From an uncultured Lachnospiraceae bacterium (lineage in GTDB: Bacteria > Bacillota_A > Clostridia > Lachnospirales > Lachnospiraceae), in assembly GCA_900555005.1 (NCBI GenBank), contig USJM01000081.1:1-7676 (forward strand): a DNA stretch of 7,676 bases, read 5' to 3'. The position numbers and the translations under genes were made by a program. The notes under the pieces were generated by a model. It searched no databases. It was not told where the DNA came from and saw nothing but the letters and a program-made list of their open reading frames with translations. Positions within the stretch are counted from its first letter, which is position 1, and each line of letters opens with the position of its first letter. This document shows positions 1-7,022 of this stretch, piece by piece.

Positions 1-384
1 CCACCGGATCTGATCGTTGCCCTTGCCGGTTGCGCCATGACAGATGGCGACGGCGTTCTCCTTGCGGGCGATCTCGACGAGCTTCTTGGCAATTGCCGGA
101 CGCGCCATCGAGGTACCGAGCAGGTAGCTGTGCTCATAGACAGCGCCTGCCTCCACACACGGCATAATGAAGTTATCGCAGAAGTCGTCGACAATGTCTT
201 CAATGTAAAGCTTGGAGGCTCCGCAGGCTTTCGCGCGTTCTTCCAGCCCGTCGAGTTCCTCTTCCTGACCGACGTCCACGCAGCAGCAGATGACCTCGTA
301 GTCAAATGTCTCCTTCAGCCACGGAATCATGGCTGTGGTATCCAGACCGCCTGAGTAAGCAAGAACAACTTTTTCCTTCGACAT
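1..384 (-). CDS. argG: Argininosuccinate synthase, N-terminal part (cut by window edge)
   Basis: This enzyme joins citrulline and aspartate with ATP to form argininosuccinate, the penultimate step of arginine synthesis, in the cytoplasm. Read on the minus strand, the protein begins [16 protein letters not shown]. The SGGLDT PP-loop at about residues 11-16 is the ATP-binding signature of the family. Further on, the motif [10 protein letters not shown] at about residues 88-97 and [14 protein letters not shown] at the window edge are also family-typical. Only 128 of roughly 400 residues are present, and the gene continues beyond position 1. The start is fixed by a strong Shine-Dalgarno GGAGGTT at 391-397, six bases before the ATG. 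It is divergent from argC and shares a control region with it. The reading is intact over the visible part, and the identification is very secure. Confidence 0.97.
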   Translation of the reverse strand, partial: MSKEKVVLAYSGGLDTTAMIPWLKETFDYEVICCCVDVGQEEELDGLEERAKACGASKLYIEDIVDDFCDNFIMPCVEAGAVYEHSYLLGTSMARPAIAKKLVEIARKENAVAICHGATGKGNDQIRW

Positions 385-437
385 ATGTAGAACCTCCAAA
401 AAATAGATGTATGACTGCTGGTTTCTGTTCAAATGAT

Positions 438-467
438 GCCGGGAGATTCGGCTTCCGCCTGCCCGGC
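438..467 (-). promoter_or_regulatory. Hairpin in the argG mRNA leader
   Basis: On the minus strand GCCGGG pairs with CCCGGC (plus-strand arms 462-467 and 438-443). Inside it a second short stem, GGC-GGAA-GCC (450-459), closes on a GNRA-type tetraloop. It would lie just downstream of the predicted argG transcription start near 471, about 50 bases before the start codon. It is not followed directly by a T-run, so it is not a standard terminator. It could stabilise the mRNA 5' end. No known riboswitch or T-box motif was recognised, so any function is inference. Confidence 0.35.
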
Positions 468-477
468 CGTTGGCAGT

Positions 478-506
478 ACTATACCGCAATCCGAATATAT
501 ATGCAA
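478..506 (-). promoter_or_regulatory. Sigma-A promoter of argG
   Basis: On the minus strand the -35 element is TTGCAT (plus coordinates 501-506) and the -10 element is TATAGT (478-483), separated by exactly 17 bases. This matches the vegetative consensus at most positions. Transcription would start near 471, giving a leader of about 87 bases before the argG ATG. The -35 side abuts the AT-rich stretch with ArgR-like half-sites, consistent with arginine repression, though that link is inferred. Confidence 0.7.
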
Positions 507-520
507 TACTAAATCAAATT

Positions 521-581
521 ATTCATGTATTATTCACGATACAAGCGCTTAATATGCATAAATAGTGAATATTATTACATG
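521..581. promoter_or_regulatory. Candidate ArgR operator cluster between argG and argC
   Basis: This is the most AT-rich part of the window. It holds ARG-box half-sites: ATTCA at 521-525 and again at 532-536 (11 bp apart), TATGCAT at 553-559, and TGAAT at 566-570. The best 18-bp match to the ARG-box pattern is 564-581, with TGAAT, four A/T bases, then T-T-A-CA, about three mismatches to the conserved positions. A possible argC -10 element, TATTAT at 570-575, lies inside this box, although no convincing -35 accompanies it. Its position between two divergent arginine genes supports ArgR/AhrC control. The exact operator borders are uncertain. Confidence 0.5.
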
Positions 582-673
582 ATTGCACCTTTACACAGAC
601 CGGCCGCTGGTGTAGGATAAGGAACAGTTCAGCTATGAATGGATATTCTTATAGAAAGCAGGGACACTTCAAT

Positions 674-1732
674 ATGATTAAGGCGGGAATCATCGGTTCT
701 ACCGGATATGCAGGCGCAGAGCTTGTCCGGCTTCTTCTTCAGCATCCGGAAGCAGAGATTATCTGGTACGGGTCCAGAAGCTACACCGGTCAGAAATATG
801 CAGATATATATCGGAATATGTTTCAGATTGTCGACGCGGACTGCCTGGGAGATGATCTGGATGAGCTTGCAAAGCAGGCGGATGTCATTTTCACGGCAAC
901 CCCTCAGGGCTTCTGCGCATCGGTCATAGGGGACGGGATTCTGGAAAGCACGAAGGTGATCGATCTGAGCGCTGACTTTCGTCTGAAGCGGGTTGATGTC
1001 TATGAGCAATGGTATCACCTGACCCATAAAGCACCTTCCTATATTCAGGAAGCCGTCTACGGGCTTTGCGAGATCAACCGGGACAAGATCGCCGGAGCGC
1101 GTCTCATTGCCAATCCGGGCTGCTACACAACCACCTCAATCCTGACGCTTTATCCGCTCGTGAGGGAAGGACTGATCGACCTGAAATCGATCATTGTCGA
1201 TGCCAAATCCGGAACTTCAGGCGCGGGCAGAGGAGCGAAGATTCCGAATCTCTTCTGTGAGGTCAACGAGAGCATCAAGCCATATGGGGTTGCAACGCAC
1301 AGGCATACACCAGAGATTGAGGAGCAGCTGTCCTATGCGGCCGGGCTTGACTACATGGGCGGAGAGAGCATCCTGATTAACTTCACGCCGCATCTTGTCC
1401 CGATGAACAGGGGAATTCTGGCGACCTGCTATGCCAATCTGAAGGAAGGCGTAACCGAAGAGATGATTGGAAGGGCATATCAGAAATATTATGGAAATGA
1501 AACATTCATCCGCCTGCTCGGAGCAGGCCAGTTCCCTGAGACCAGATGGGTGGAGGGCAGCAATTTTATCGACATCGGATACAAGGCGGATCCCAGAACC
1601 GGCAGAGTGATAGCGGTCGGCGCGCTCGACAACCTGGTCAAAGGGGCCGCGGGACAGGCTGTCCAGAACATGAACATTCTGTTCGGGCTGCCGGAAGACA
1701 CCGGGCTGAGGCTTGTCCCTGTATTCCCGTGA
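674..1732 (+). CDS. argC: N-acetyl-gamma-glutamyl-phosphate reductase
   Basis: The enzyme makes N-acetylglutamate semialdehyde from N-acetylglutamyl phosphate using NADPH, the third step of the pathway. From the ATG at 674 the protein is 352 residues, close to the usual length of about 345. It opens MIKAGIIGSTGYAGAEL, a nucleotide-binding GxTGYxG loop at residues 7-14. The catalytic cysteine lies in ANPGCYTT at residue 150. Family blocks SGTSGAGRGAK, HRHTPEIEEQL and FTPHLVPMNRG follow in order. An in-frame ATG at 635 would add 13 residues (MNGYSYRKQGHFN), but family proteins begin at the MIKAGIIG block, so 674 is preferred. Ribosome-binding sites before both starts are weak (CAGGGA at nine bases before 674), so the start is less certain than the identity. 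It is the first gene of the arg operon, and the frame is intact. Confidence 0.95.
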   Translation: MIKAGIIGSTGYAGAELVRLLLQHPEAEIIWYGSRSYTGQKYADIYRNMFQIVDADCLGDDLDELAKQADVIFTATPQGFCASVIGDGILESTKVIDLSADFRLKRVDVYEQWYHLTHKAPSYIQEAVYGLCEINRDKIAGARLIANPGCYTTTSILTLYPLVREGLIDLKSIIVDAKSGTSGAGRGAKIPNLFCEVNESIKPYGVATHRHTPEIEEQLSYAAGLDYMGGESILINFTPHLVPMNRGILATCYANLKEGVTEEMIGRAYQKYYGNETFIRLLGAGQFPETRWVEGSNFIDIGYKADPRTGRVIAVGALDNLVKGAAGQAVQNMNILFGLPEDTGLRLVPVFP

Positions 1733-1753
1733 ACCGCAAGAGCCTGGAGAAAG

Positions 1754-1840
1754 ATGCATGTGTGCAGTGTGCAGTCGGAATCGCCCTGTGACAGTGCGCA
1801 GGAAGTGTACAGGGAGAGTGCTGGATGCCATGGAATGTGA
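1754..1840 (+). CDS. Possible 28-residue cysteine-containing peptide
   Basis: A short open frame starts at ATG 1754, with GGAG at 1746-1749 four bases upstream, and encodes a 28-residue peptide with three cysteines before a TGA at 1838. It lies in the otherwise empty argC-argJ gap. Its middle part, PCDSAQEVYRES, is echoed in the same frame after the stop as SCDIAQEADRDS. No family is recognised. A chance frame is the more likely explanation, and it is listed because of the ribosome-binding site and the repeated peptide pattern. Confidence 0.15.
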   Translation: MHVCSVQSESPCDSAQEVYRESAGCHGM

Positions 1841-1884
1841 ACTGGCTGCGCGTCCTGTGATATCGCGCAGGAAGCGGACAGAGA
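1785..1884 (+). repeat. Diverged direct repeat, two 31-bp copies at 69-bp period
   Basis: Copy 1 (1785-1815) and copy 2 (1854-1884) both start CCTGTGA and share GCGCAGGAAG and ACAG. By hand alignment 25 of 31 positions match with no gaps. The period is 69 bp, a multiple of three, and in one frame the copies give similar peptides (CDSAQEVYRES and CDIAQEADRDS). It fills most of the 184-bp gap between argC and argJ, which holds no recognised gene. No insertion-sequence ends are seen. Confidence 0.5.
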
Positions 1885-1916
1885 CAGCCTGACAGAAGGA
1901 AGGAGAAGAACAGTAC

Positions 1917-3135
1917 ATGGAGATAAAAGAGGGCGGCGTTACATCCGCAAAGGGGTTTCGTGCAGCATCGGTCTGCGCCGGATTCAAGAAGGGCAGAAAA
2001 GACATGTCCATGATCGTATCGGAGGTTCCGTTTCACCTTGCGGGGACTTTCACGACGAACCTGGTCAAGGCTGCACCGGTGATCTGGGACAGAGCAATCG
2101 TTCAGACGAAGGGGACGGCGCAGGCAGTCGTCATGAACAGCGGGGTTGCGAATGCCTGCACGGGAAAGGCAGGCGATGAGACCTGCGCGGAGACCGCCGC
2201 CTATGCCGCTTCCAGACTCGGGCTTTCACCGGATCAGATTCTTCTCGCCTCGACCGGCGTCATCGGCGTCTCTCTCCGATGGACAAGATCAGGCATGGCA
2301 TTGACCTGATGCTGCCGCTTCTGTCGGACTCAGAAGGCGCAGGCTCGGCAGCTGCTGAGGGAATCATGACCACCGATACGGTTCGAAAGGAGTGCAGCAT
2401 CCATTTTCAGCTCGGCGGCAGAGAGGTAACGCTCGGCGGGATGACGAAGGGGGCCGGCATGATCCATCCGAAGATGGGGACGATGCTCTGCTTCCTGACA
2501 ACGGACGCCAGAGTCAGCCAGAAGCTGCTTCAGAAAGCGCTCCTGTCAGCTGTCCAGGATTCTTTCAATATGATATCGGTGGATGGCGATATGTCGACCA
2601 ACGATACCTGCCTTCTGATGGCAAATGGACTTGCCGGCAATCCGGAGATCGTTGAGGAGGATGACGACTACCAGACATTCTGCGAGGCGGTCGGCACGTT
2701 ACAAAGCACCTCGCCCGTGCGATGGCGAAGGACGGAGAGGGAGCGCACGCGCTCTTTGAGGTCAAGGTACAGGGGGCATCTTCCAAGAAGCAGGCAGTGA
2801 CGCTGGCAAAGTCTGTCATTGAGTCCAGCCTGGTGAAGACTGCCATCGCCGGACACGACGCAAACTGGGGACGCATCATCTGCGCGATGGGGTATTCCGG
2901 CGCTTCATTTGAAGAGGGAAAGGTTGACCTGTTCTTCAGAAGCCGCGCAGGGGAAATCCAGATTGCGAAGAATGGCGTCACGACAGGCTTCGATGAAGAG
3001 CTGGCGACAAAAATTCTGTCCGAAGATGAGATTACAGCGCTTATCGATATCCACGAGGGAACCTGTGAGGCAACGGCCTGGGGATGCGATCTGACGCACG
3101 AATACATCAACATCAACGCCGATTACAGGTCCTGA
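1917..3135 (+). pseudogene. argJ: Bifunctional ornithine acetyltransferase / N-acetylglutamate synthase, broken by two single-base frameshifts
   Basis: ArgJ transfers acetyl from N-acetylornithine to glutamate, and in many species also makes N-acetylglutamate from acetyl-CoA, so it closes the cyclic arginine pathway. The gene reads in three frames. The first, from 1917, begins MEIKEGGVTSAKGFRAA and contains NSGVANACTG and STGVIG. The frame breaks at 2276-2277, where one lost C would restore GVSLPMDKI. The second runs through TTDT, KGAGMIHPKMGTML and DGDMSTNDT, and breaks at 2697-2698. The third carries ARAMAKDGEGA, AIAGHDANWGRI and AWGCDLTHEYININADYRS. Adding one base at each site gives 406 residues, the normal family length. 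The self-cleavage site would be Gly188-Thr189 in MGTML. The family more often has Ala before the nucleophilic Thr. The Shine-Dalgarno AAGGAG at 1900-1905 is 11 bases upstream. No known programmed-slippage signal is visible. Sequencing error and true decay cannot be separated from sequence alone. Confidence 0.93.
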
Positions 3136-3158
3136 GGGCTGAAGCCCCGTGATCACGG
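3136..3158 (+). repeat. Short hairpin and perfect 12-bp palindrome in the argJ-argB gap
   Basis: Directly after the argJ stop codon, GGGC-TGAA-GCCC (3136-3147) can form a small hairpin. It overlaps the perfect palindrome CCGTGATCACGG (3147-3158). No T-run follows, so it does not look like an intrinsic terminator. An intercistronic mRNA-processing or stability element is possible. Confidence 0.4.
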
Positions 3159-3203
3159 CATATGACGGACCTGGAGAGGGATCATTCATAAGAGGTAGAT
3201 TCA

Positions 3204-4118
3204 ATGGAAGAGATTCATACAGAACAGCCGCTCGGCAAGGAAGAGATGTCCATGTACCTGGACAAGGCCGGAACACTGATCGAAGCGCTCCCCTACATCC
3301 AGCATTTTCAGGGCGCGACGATCGTCGTCAAGTATGGCGGAAGCGCGATGGTCGACGAGAATCTGAAACGAAACGTCATCCAGGATGTGGCGCTTTTGAA
3401 GCTGGTCGGATTCCGGCCGATCATCGTCCATGGCGGCGGAAAGGATATCACGAAAATGCTTGGGAAGGTCGGGAAGACATCCGAGTTCAAGGCAGGGTTC
3501 CGCGTGACGGACGATGAGACGATGGATGTTGTCGAGATGGTTCTGAACCGGATCAACAAGAGCCTGGTTTCTCTGATGGAGAAGGTCGGGGTGAAGGCCT
3601 GCGGTGTCTCCGGCAAGGATGGAAGCCTTCTCCAGGTGTCGAGAAAAACGCCGGAGGGGGAGGACATCGGTTATGTCGGGGATATCGAGCGTGTCAACAC
3701 GGAGCTGCTCGATACACTGCTGGACAATGACTTCGTCCCGGTCGTCTGCCCGATCGGATTTGATGCGGATTACCACTCCTATAACATCAACGCGGACGAT
3801 GCGGCATGCGCAATTGCGAAAGCGATGAAGGCAAAGAAGCTGGTCTTTCTGTCTGATATCAAGGGTGTCTATGCCGATCCGGACGATCCGTCAACACTGA
3901 TCTCGGAAATGACGGTCGAGCAGACGCTTTCGTTCATGGCAGGGGGACATGCCGGTGGCGGGATGCTGCCAAAGCTTCAGAACTGCGTGGATGCCATCGA
4001 GGCAGGCGTCGCGCGGGTCCATATCCTGGACGGGCGGATTCCGCATTCTCAGCTGCTGGAGTTCTTCACGACAAAGGGCATCGGTACCGCGATTATAGGA
4101 GATGAGGCTGAGGGCTGA
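3204..4118 (+). CDS. argB: Acetylglutamate kinase, arginine-inhibited type
   Basis: The kinase phosphorylates N-acetylglutamate with ATP, the second step of the pathway and the usual point of feedback control in organisms with ArgJ. The product is 304 residues. The amino-acid-kinase fold is shown by VVKYGGSAM with Lys43, [10 protein letters not shown], the [14 protein letters not shown] block and [13 protein letters not shown] near the C-terminus. About 35 residues precede the first core strand, including [12 protein letters not shown], matching the N-terminal helix that links dimers into the arginine-binding hexamer in characterised arginine-sensitive enzymes. The C-terminal segment [23 protein letters not shown] also fits that class. 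AGAGGT at 3191-3196, seven bases upstream, supports the start at 3204. In-frame ATGs at 3246 and 3252 are possible shorter starts that would keep the helix. It lies 68 bp after argJ, and the frame is intact. Confidence 0.95.
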   Translation: MEEIHTEQPLGKEEMSMYLDKAGTLIEALPYIQHFQGATIVVKYGGSAMVDENLKRNVIQDVALLKLVGFRPIIVHGGGKDITKMLGKVGKTSEFKAGFRVTDDETMDVVEMVLNRINKSLVSLMEKVGVKACGVSGKDGSLLQVSRKTPEGEDIGYVGDIERVNTELLDTLLDNDFVPVVCPIGFDADYHSYNINADDAACAIAKAMKAKKLVFLSDIKGVYADPDDPSTLISEMTVEQTLSFMAGGHAGGGMLPKLQNCVDAIEAGVARVHILDGRIPHSQLLEFFTTKGIGTAIIGDEAEG

Positions 4119-4167
4119 GGCATATCCGGGCAGGGAACAGGCCCATGTCTGCTGCCGCAAAAGCATC

Positions 4168-4177
4168 AGGAGAGGAG
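4168..4177 (+). promoter_or_regulatory. Ribosome-binding site that favours a TTG start for argD
   Basis: AGGAGAGGAG, a near-ideal Shine-Dalgarno stretch, ends six bases before TTG 4184. That TTG is in frame with argD. The upstream ATG at 4145 has only AGGGA at 4132-4136, partly within the loop of a possible hairpin (GGGC 4128-4131 with GCCC 4141-4144). The TTG is therefore preferred as the main start. Confidence 0.55.
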
Positions 4178-4183
4178 TCAGAA

Positions 4184-5392
4184 TTGAAGTCAGAAACGAA
4201 GTCAGAATCACAGAACATCATGGAACAGACCGAGCAGGTCGTCCTTCACACATATAATCGTTTCCCGGTCGTATTTGACCATGGACAGGGCGTGCATCTT
4301 TATGATGTGGACGGGAAGGAGTACCTCGACTTCGGAGCCGGAATTGCTGTCTTTGCGCTTGGCTATGGAAACGAAGCCTATAACCAGGCACTGAAGGATC
4401 AGATCGACAAGATCATCCACACGTCCAATCTGTTCTACCACAGGCCGCTGCTGGAGGCGGCACAGAAGGTGGTCGCCCACACCGGGCTGTCCAAAGTGTT
4501 TTTCACAAATTCCGGAACAGAGGCCATTGAGGGTGCGATCAAGGCTGCCCGCAAGTACGCCTACCTTCGGGATGGTCATGCAGACCATGAGATCATTGCG
4601 ATGGAGCATTCCTTCCACGGCAGGACGGTCGGCGCCCTTTCCGTCACCGGCAATGCCCACTATCAGGAGCCGTTCAAACCGCTGATGGGCGGTGTCCGGT
4701 TTGCAAAGTTCAACGACCTCGATTCGGTCCGTGCGCTCGTGAATGAAAAGACCTGCGCGATCATCCTGGAGACAGTCCAGGGAGAGGGCGGAATTCATCC
4801 GGCGGACCCGGCCTTTCTGAAGGGGCTGAGGACAATGTGCGATGAGAAGGACATCCTCCTGATTCTGGACGAGATTCAATGCGGTATGGGAAGAACCGGA
4901 TACTGGTTTGCCTGCGATGCGTACGGCGTAAAGCCGGATATCATGACATGTGCCAAGGCACTAGGCTGCGGCGTTCCGGTTGGAGCCTTTGTACTCGGGG
5001 AGAAGGCTGCCGCGCATTCGCTGGAGCCGGGAGATCACGGGACAACCTACGGCGGGAACCCGCTTGCCTGTGCAGCGGTATCGGAGGTATTCGACCTGTT
5101 CGAAAAGCTGGATATCATCGGACATGTCCGCGAGACAGCGCCCTATCTGGAGAAGCGGCTGGATGAGGTTGCCGCGCGGCATGACTTTATCGTCGACCGC
5201 CGTGGAATGGGCTTTATGCAGGGGCTCGAGCTGTCCCCGGATCATCCGGCCGGAGAGGTCGTCAGGCGTGCACTTGATCTGGGACTTGTCGTCATGTCAG
5301 CAGGAGGCAACGTGATCCGTTTTGTTCCGCCGCTGATCATTACAGAGCAGGATATCGACTGCATGGTGGAGATCCTCGAGCAGGCATTATAA
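4184..5392 (+). CDS. argD: Acetylornithine aminotransferase
   Basis: This PLP enzyme converts N-acetylglutamate semialdehyde to N-acetylornithine with glutamate as amino donor. It is a class-III aminotransferase: NSGTEAIEGAIKAAR and SFHGRT bind cofactor phosphate and ring, LDEIQCGMGRTG holds the PLP-contacting Asp, and the Schiff-base lysine is in TCAKALGCG (Lys258 from the TTG start). HGTTYGGNPLACA follows. The protein has 402 residues from TTG 4184 or 415 from ATG 4145. Family members are usually near 400. The 13 extra residues (MSAAAKASGEESE) look like translated leader, and the strong Shine-Dalgarno lies within them. A further in-frame ATG at 4220 (MEQTEQVV) lacks a good site. The usual Asn after TEA is Ile here (TEAIEGA), and the lysine loop has GCG. 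It follows argB closely and is the last operon gene. The frame is intact. Confidence 0.94.
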   Translation: MKSETKSESQNIMEQTEQVVLHTYNRFPVVFDHGQGVHLYDVDGKEYLDFGAGIAVFALGYGNEAYNQALKDQIDKIIHTSNLFYHRPLLEAAQKVVAHTGLSKVFFTNSGTEAIEGAIKAARKYAYLRDGHADHEIIAMEHSFHGRTVGALSVTGNAHYQEPFKPLMGGVRFAKFNDLDSVRALVNEKTCAIILETVQGEGGIHPADPAFLKGLRTMCDEKDILLILDEIQCGMGRTGYWFACDAYGVKPDIMTCAKALGCGVPVGAFVLGEKAAAHSLEPGDHGTTYGGNPLACAAVSEVFDLFEKLDIIGHVRETAPYLEKRLDEVAARHDFIVDRRGMGFMQGLELSPDHPAGEVVRRALDLGLVVMSAGGNVIRFVPPLIITEQDIDCMVEILEQAL

Positions 5393-5441
5393 GAAGAGAC
5401 CGAAGAGGGATGCTCCGGCGTTGTGTAGGCTGCCGGTATTT

Positions 5442-5463
5442 CAGGACAAATGTCCCTGTTTTT
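5442..5463 (+). terminator. Weak candidate terminator after argD
   Basis: CAGGACAAATGTCCCTG forms a short dyad, with GGAC (5444-5447) pairing with GTCC (5452-5455) around AAAT, and five T residues follow at 5459-5463. The stem is only about four to seven pairs, so termination may be poor. The same dyad sits where a -35 element of the glpK promoter would be, so it may instead be an operator. Confidence 0.3.
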
Positions 5464-5471
5464 GGTATAAT
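5463..5471 (+). promoter_or_regulatory. Extended -10 promoter of glpK
   Basis: TGG-TATAAT at 5463-5471 has a perfect -10 hexamer (5466-5471) with the TG extension. No clear -35 hexamer lies 16-18 bases upstream, which is usual for extended -10 promoters. The predicted start near 5478 leaves a leader of about 29 bases with the glpK Shine-Dalgarno. This makes glpK a unit separate from the arg operon. Confidence 0.65.
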
Positions 5472-5506
5472 TGACCCATCGAGTACAGACATGGGAGGAT
5501 ATACCT

Positions 5507-7014
5507 ATGGAACAGGGACAGTATATCATGGCACTGGATGCGGGGACGACATCAAACCGCTGCATTCTCTTTGACAGAAAAGGAAGGGTCTGCTCGCTCG
5601 TTCAGCGTGAGTTTCAGCAGATTTATCCGCACCCGGGCTGGGTCGAGCAGAATCCGATGGAGATCTGGTCTACCCAGATCGGTGTTGCTGCGGAGGCGAT
5701 GGGCAGGATTGGGGCAGGACCGGAGAATATTGCAGCGATCGGCATCACAAACCAGCGTGAGACAACGATTGTTTGGGACCGGTATACAGGAAAACCGATC
5801 TACAATGCGATTGTCTGGCAGTGCAGGCGGACAGCGCCGATCGTGGAGGAGCTGGTTCAGGATGGGTTTGGAGACAGAATCCGGGAGAAGACCGGACTGA
5901 TTCCGGACCCTTATTTTTCTGCCACAAAGCTGAAGTGGATTCTGGACCAAGTCCCTGGAAGCCGGGAGCTTGCCCGAAAGGGACAGCTGCTGTTCGGAAC
6001 GGTTGACAGCTGGCTCATCTGGAATCTGACAGGCGGGGATGTCCATGTCACAGACTATACGAATGCGTCCAGGACAATGATGTTCGATATCCACAGCCTT
6101 TGCTGGGATCAGGAGATCCTGGAGAAGCTGGGGATTCCGGAACAGATGCTGCCGGAGGTCGTCCCGTCAAGTTATCCGTATGGCAGGACGAAGGATTGCC
6201 TGATCGGTGACGGCATCCCGATCTGCGGGGCGGCCGGTGACCAGCAGAGCGCACTATTCGGACAGTGCTGCTTCGATGCAGGAGATGTGAAGAATACGTA
6301 CGGAACAGGCTGTTTTATGCTGATGAACACAGGGAACAAGGTCATCAGCTCCAGCCACGGCCTGCTGTCGACGATCGCCATTTCCCTTGCGCCCGGAAAG
6401 GTGCAGTATGCGCTGGAGGGTTCCGTGTTCGTCGCCGGCGCCTCCCTCCAGTGGTCAGGGACGAGCTGAAAATCATCCCGTCGGCACCGGAATCCGAGCG
6501 GTACTGCAGGGATGTCGAGGACACAGACGGCTGTTATGTTGTCCCTGCTTTTACTGGTCTCGGGGCTCCGTACTGGAATTCATCGGCGAGGGGAATGATT
6601 GTCGGTCTGACAAGGGGGACAAACAGAAGCCATCTGGTCCGTGCAACGGTGGAGTCTCTGGCTTACCAGACGGCGGATGTCCTGACGGCAATGGAGAAGG
6701 ATTCAGGGCTTCAGATCTGCAATCTCAAAGTGGATGGAGGAGCTTCCGCAAATGATTTTCTGATGAAGTTTCAGTCTGATCTTCTGAACACGGAGGTCAC
6801 GAGACCTGCATGCGTGGAGACGACAGCGATGGGGGCGGCATTTCTGGCCGGTCTGTGTACAGGGTTCTGGAAGGATAAGGCTGAGCTTCGGGAAAACTGG
6901 TCAGTCGGCCATGTTTTTGAGCCCACCATGACGGAGGAGGAGCGCGAACGCCTGCTGGGCGGCTGGCACAGAGCTGTCGCGGCGGCGCTCGCGTGGGCGG
7001 ACTACAGAGCATGA
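5507..7014 (+). pseudogene. glpK: Glycerol kinase, broken by one single-base frameshift
   Basis: GlpK phosphorylates glycerol to glycerol 3-phosphate with ATP, trapping it in the cell for glycolysis and lipid synthesis. The FGGY-kinase fold is clear: [16 protein letters not shown] at residues 8-23, [35 protein letters not shown] and [10 protein letters not shown]. After the break come PAFTGLGAPYWNSSARG, VDGGASANDFLMKFQSD and ETTAMGAAFLAGL. The frame closes at 6467-6469 because one base is missing at 6454-6455. Restoring it gives ASLQW-L-RDEL and a 502-residue protein, the normal family length. ATG 5507 is chosen because GGGAGGA at 5493-5499 is seven bases upstream. The loop before IPICG lacks both the GTR of the E. 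coli fructose-1,6-bisphosphate site and the HPr-phosphorylated His of Gram-positive enzymes. No glycerol facilitator or glpO/glpD is adjacent. Real inactivation and sequencing error are both possible. Confidence 0.95.
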
Positions 7015-7022
7015 AGCAAGAC

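Noticed and set aside
1217..2011. Long open frame on the minus strand (264 codons) opposite argC and argJ
   Set aside because: It lies antisense to conserved argC/argJ coding sequence, spans a gene boundary, has low-complexity Ser/Arg/Pro-rich content, and shows no motif.
2270..2282. Programmed ribosomal frameshift in argJ
   Set aside because: No X-XXY-YYZ slippery heptamer, no nearby stimulatory structure seen, and two unrelated breaks in one gene make programming unlikely.
1917..3135. argJ naturally split into separate alpha and beta subunit genes
   Set aside because: The frame breaks are at about residues 120 and 260. The self-cleavage site Gly188-Thr189 lies inside the middle frame, so the breaks do not match subunit borders.
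3201..3776. Minus-strand open frame of 191 codons opposite argB
   Set aside because: Antisense shadow of a confirmed kinase gene, with no recognisable domain.
4208..4879. Minus-strand open frame of 223 codons opposite argD
   Set aside because: Mirror frame of the well-conserved aminotransferase. It matches no family and is explained by codon bias.
5552..6094. Minus-strand open frame of 180 codons opposite glpK
   Set aside because: Shadow frame over conserved FGGY-kinase sequence.
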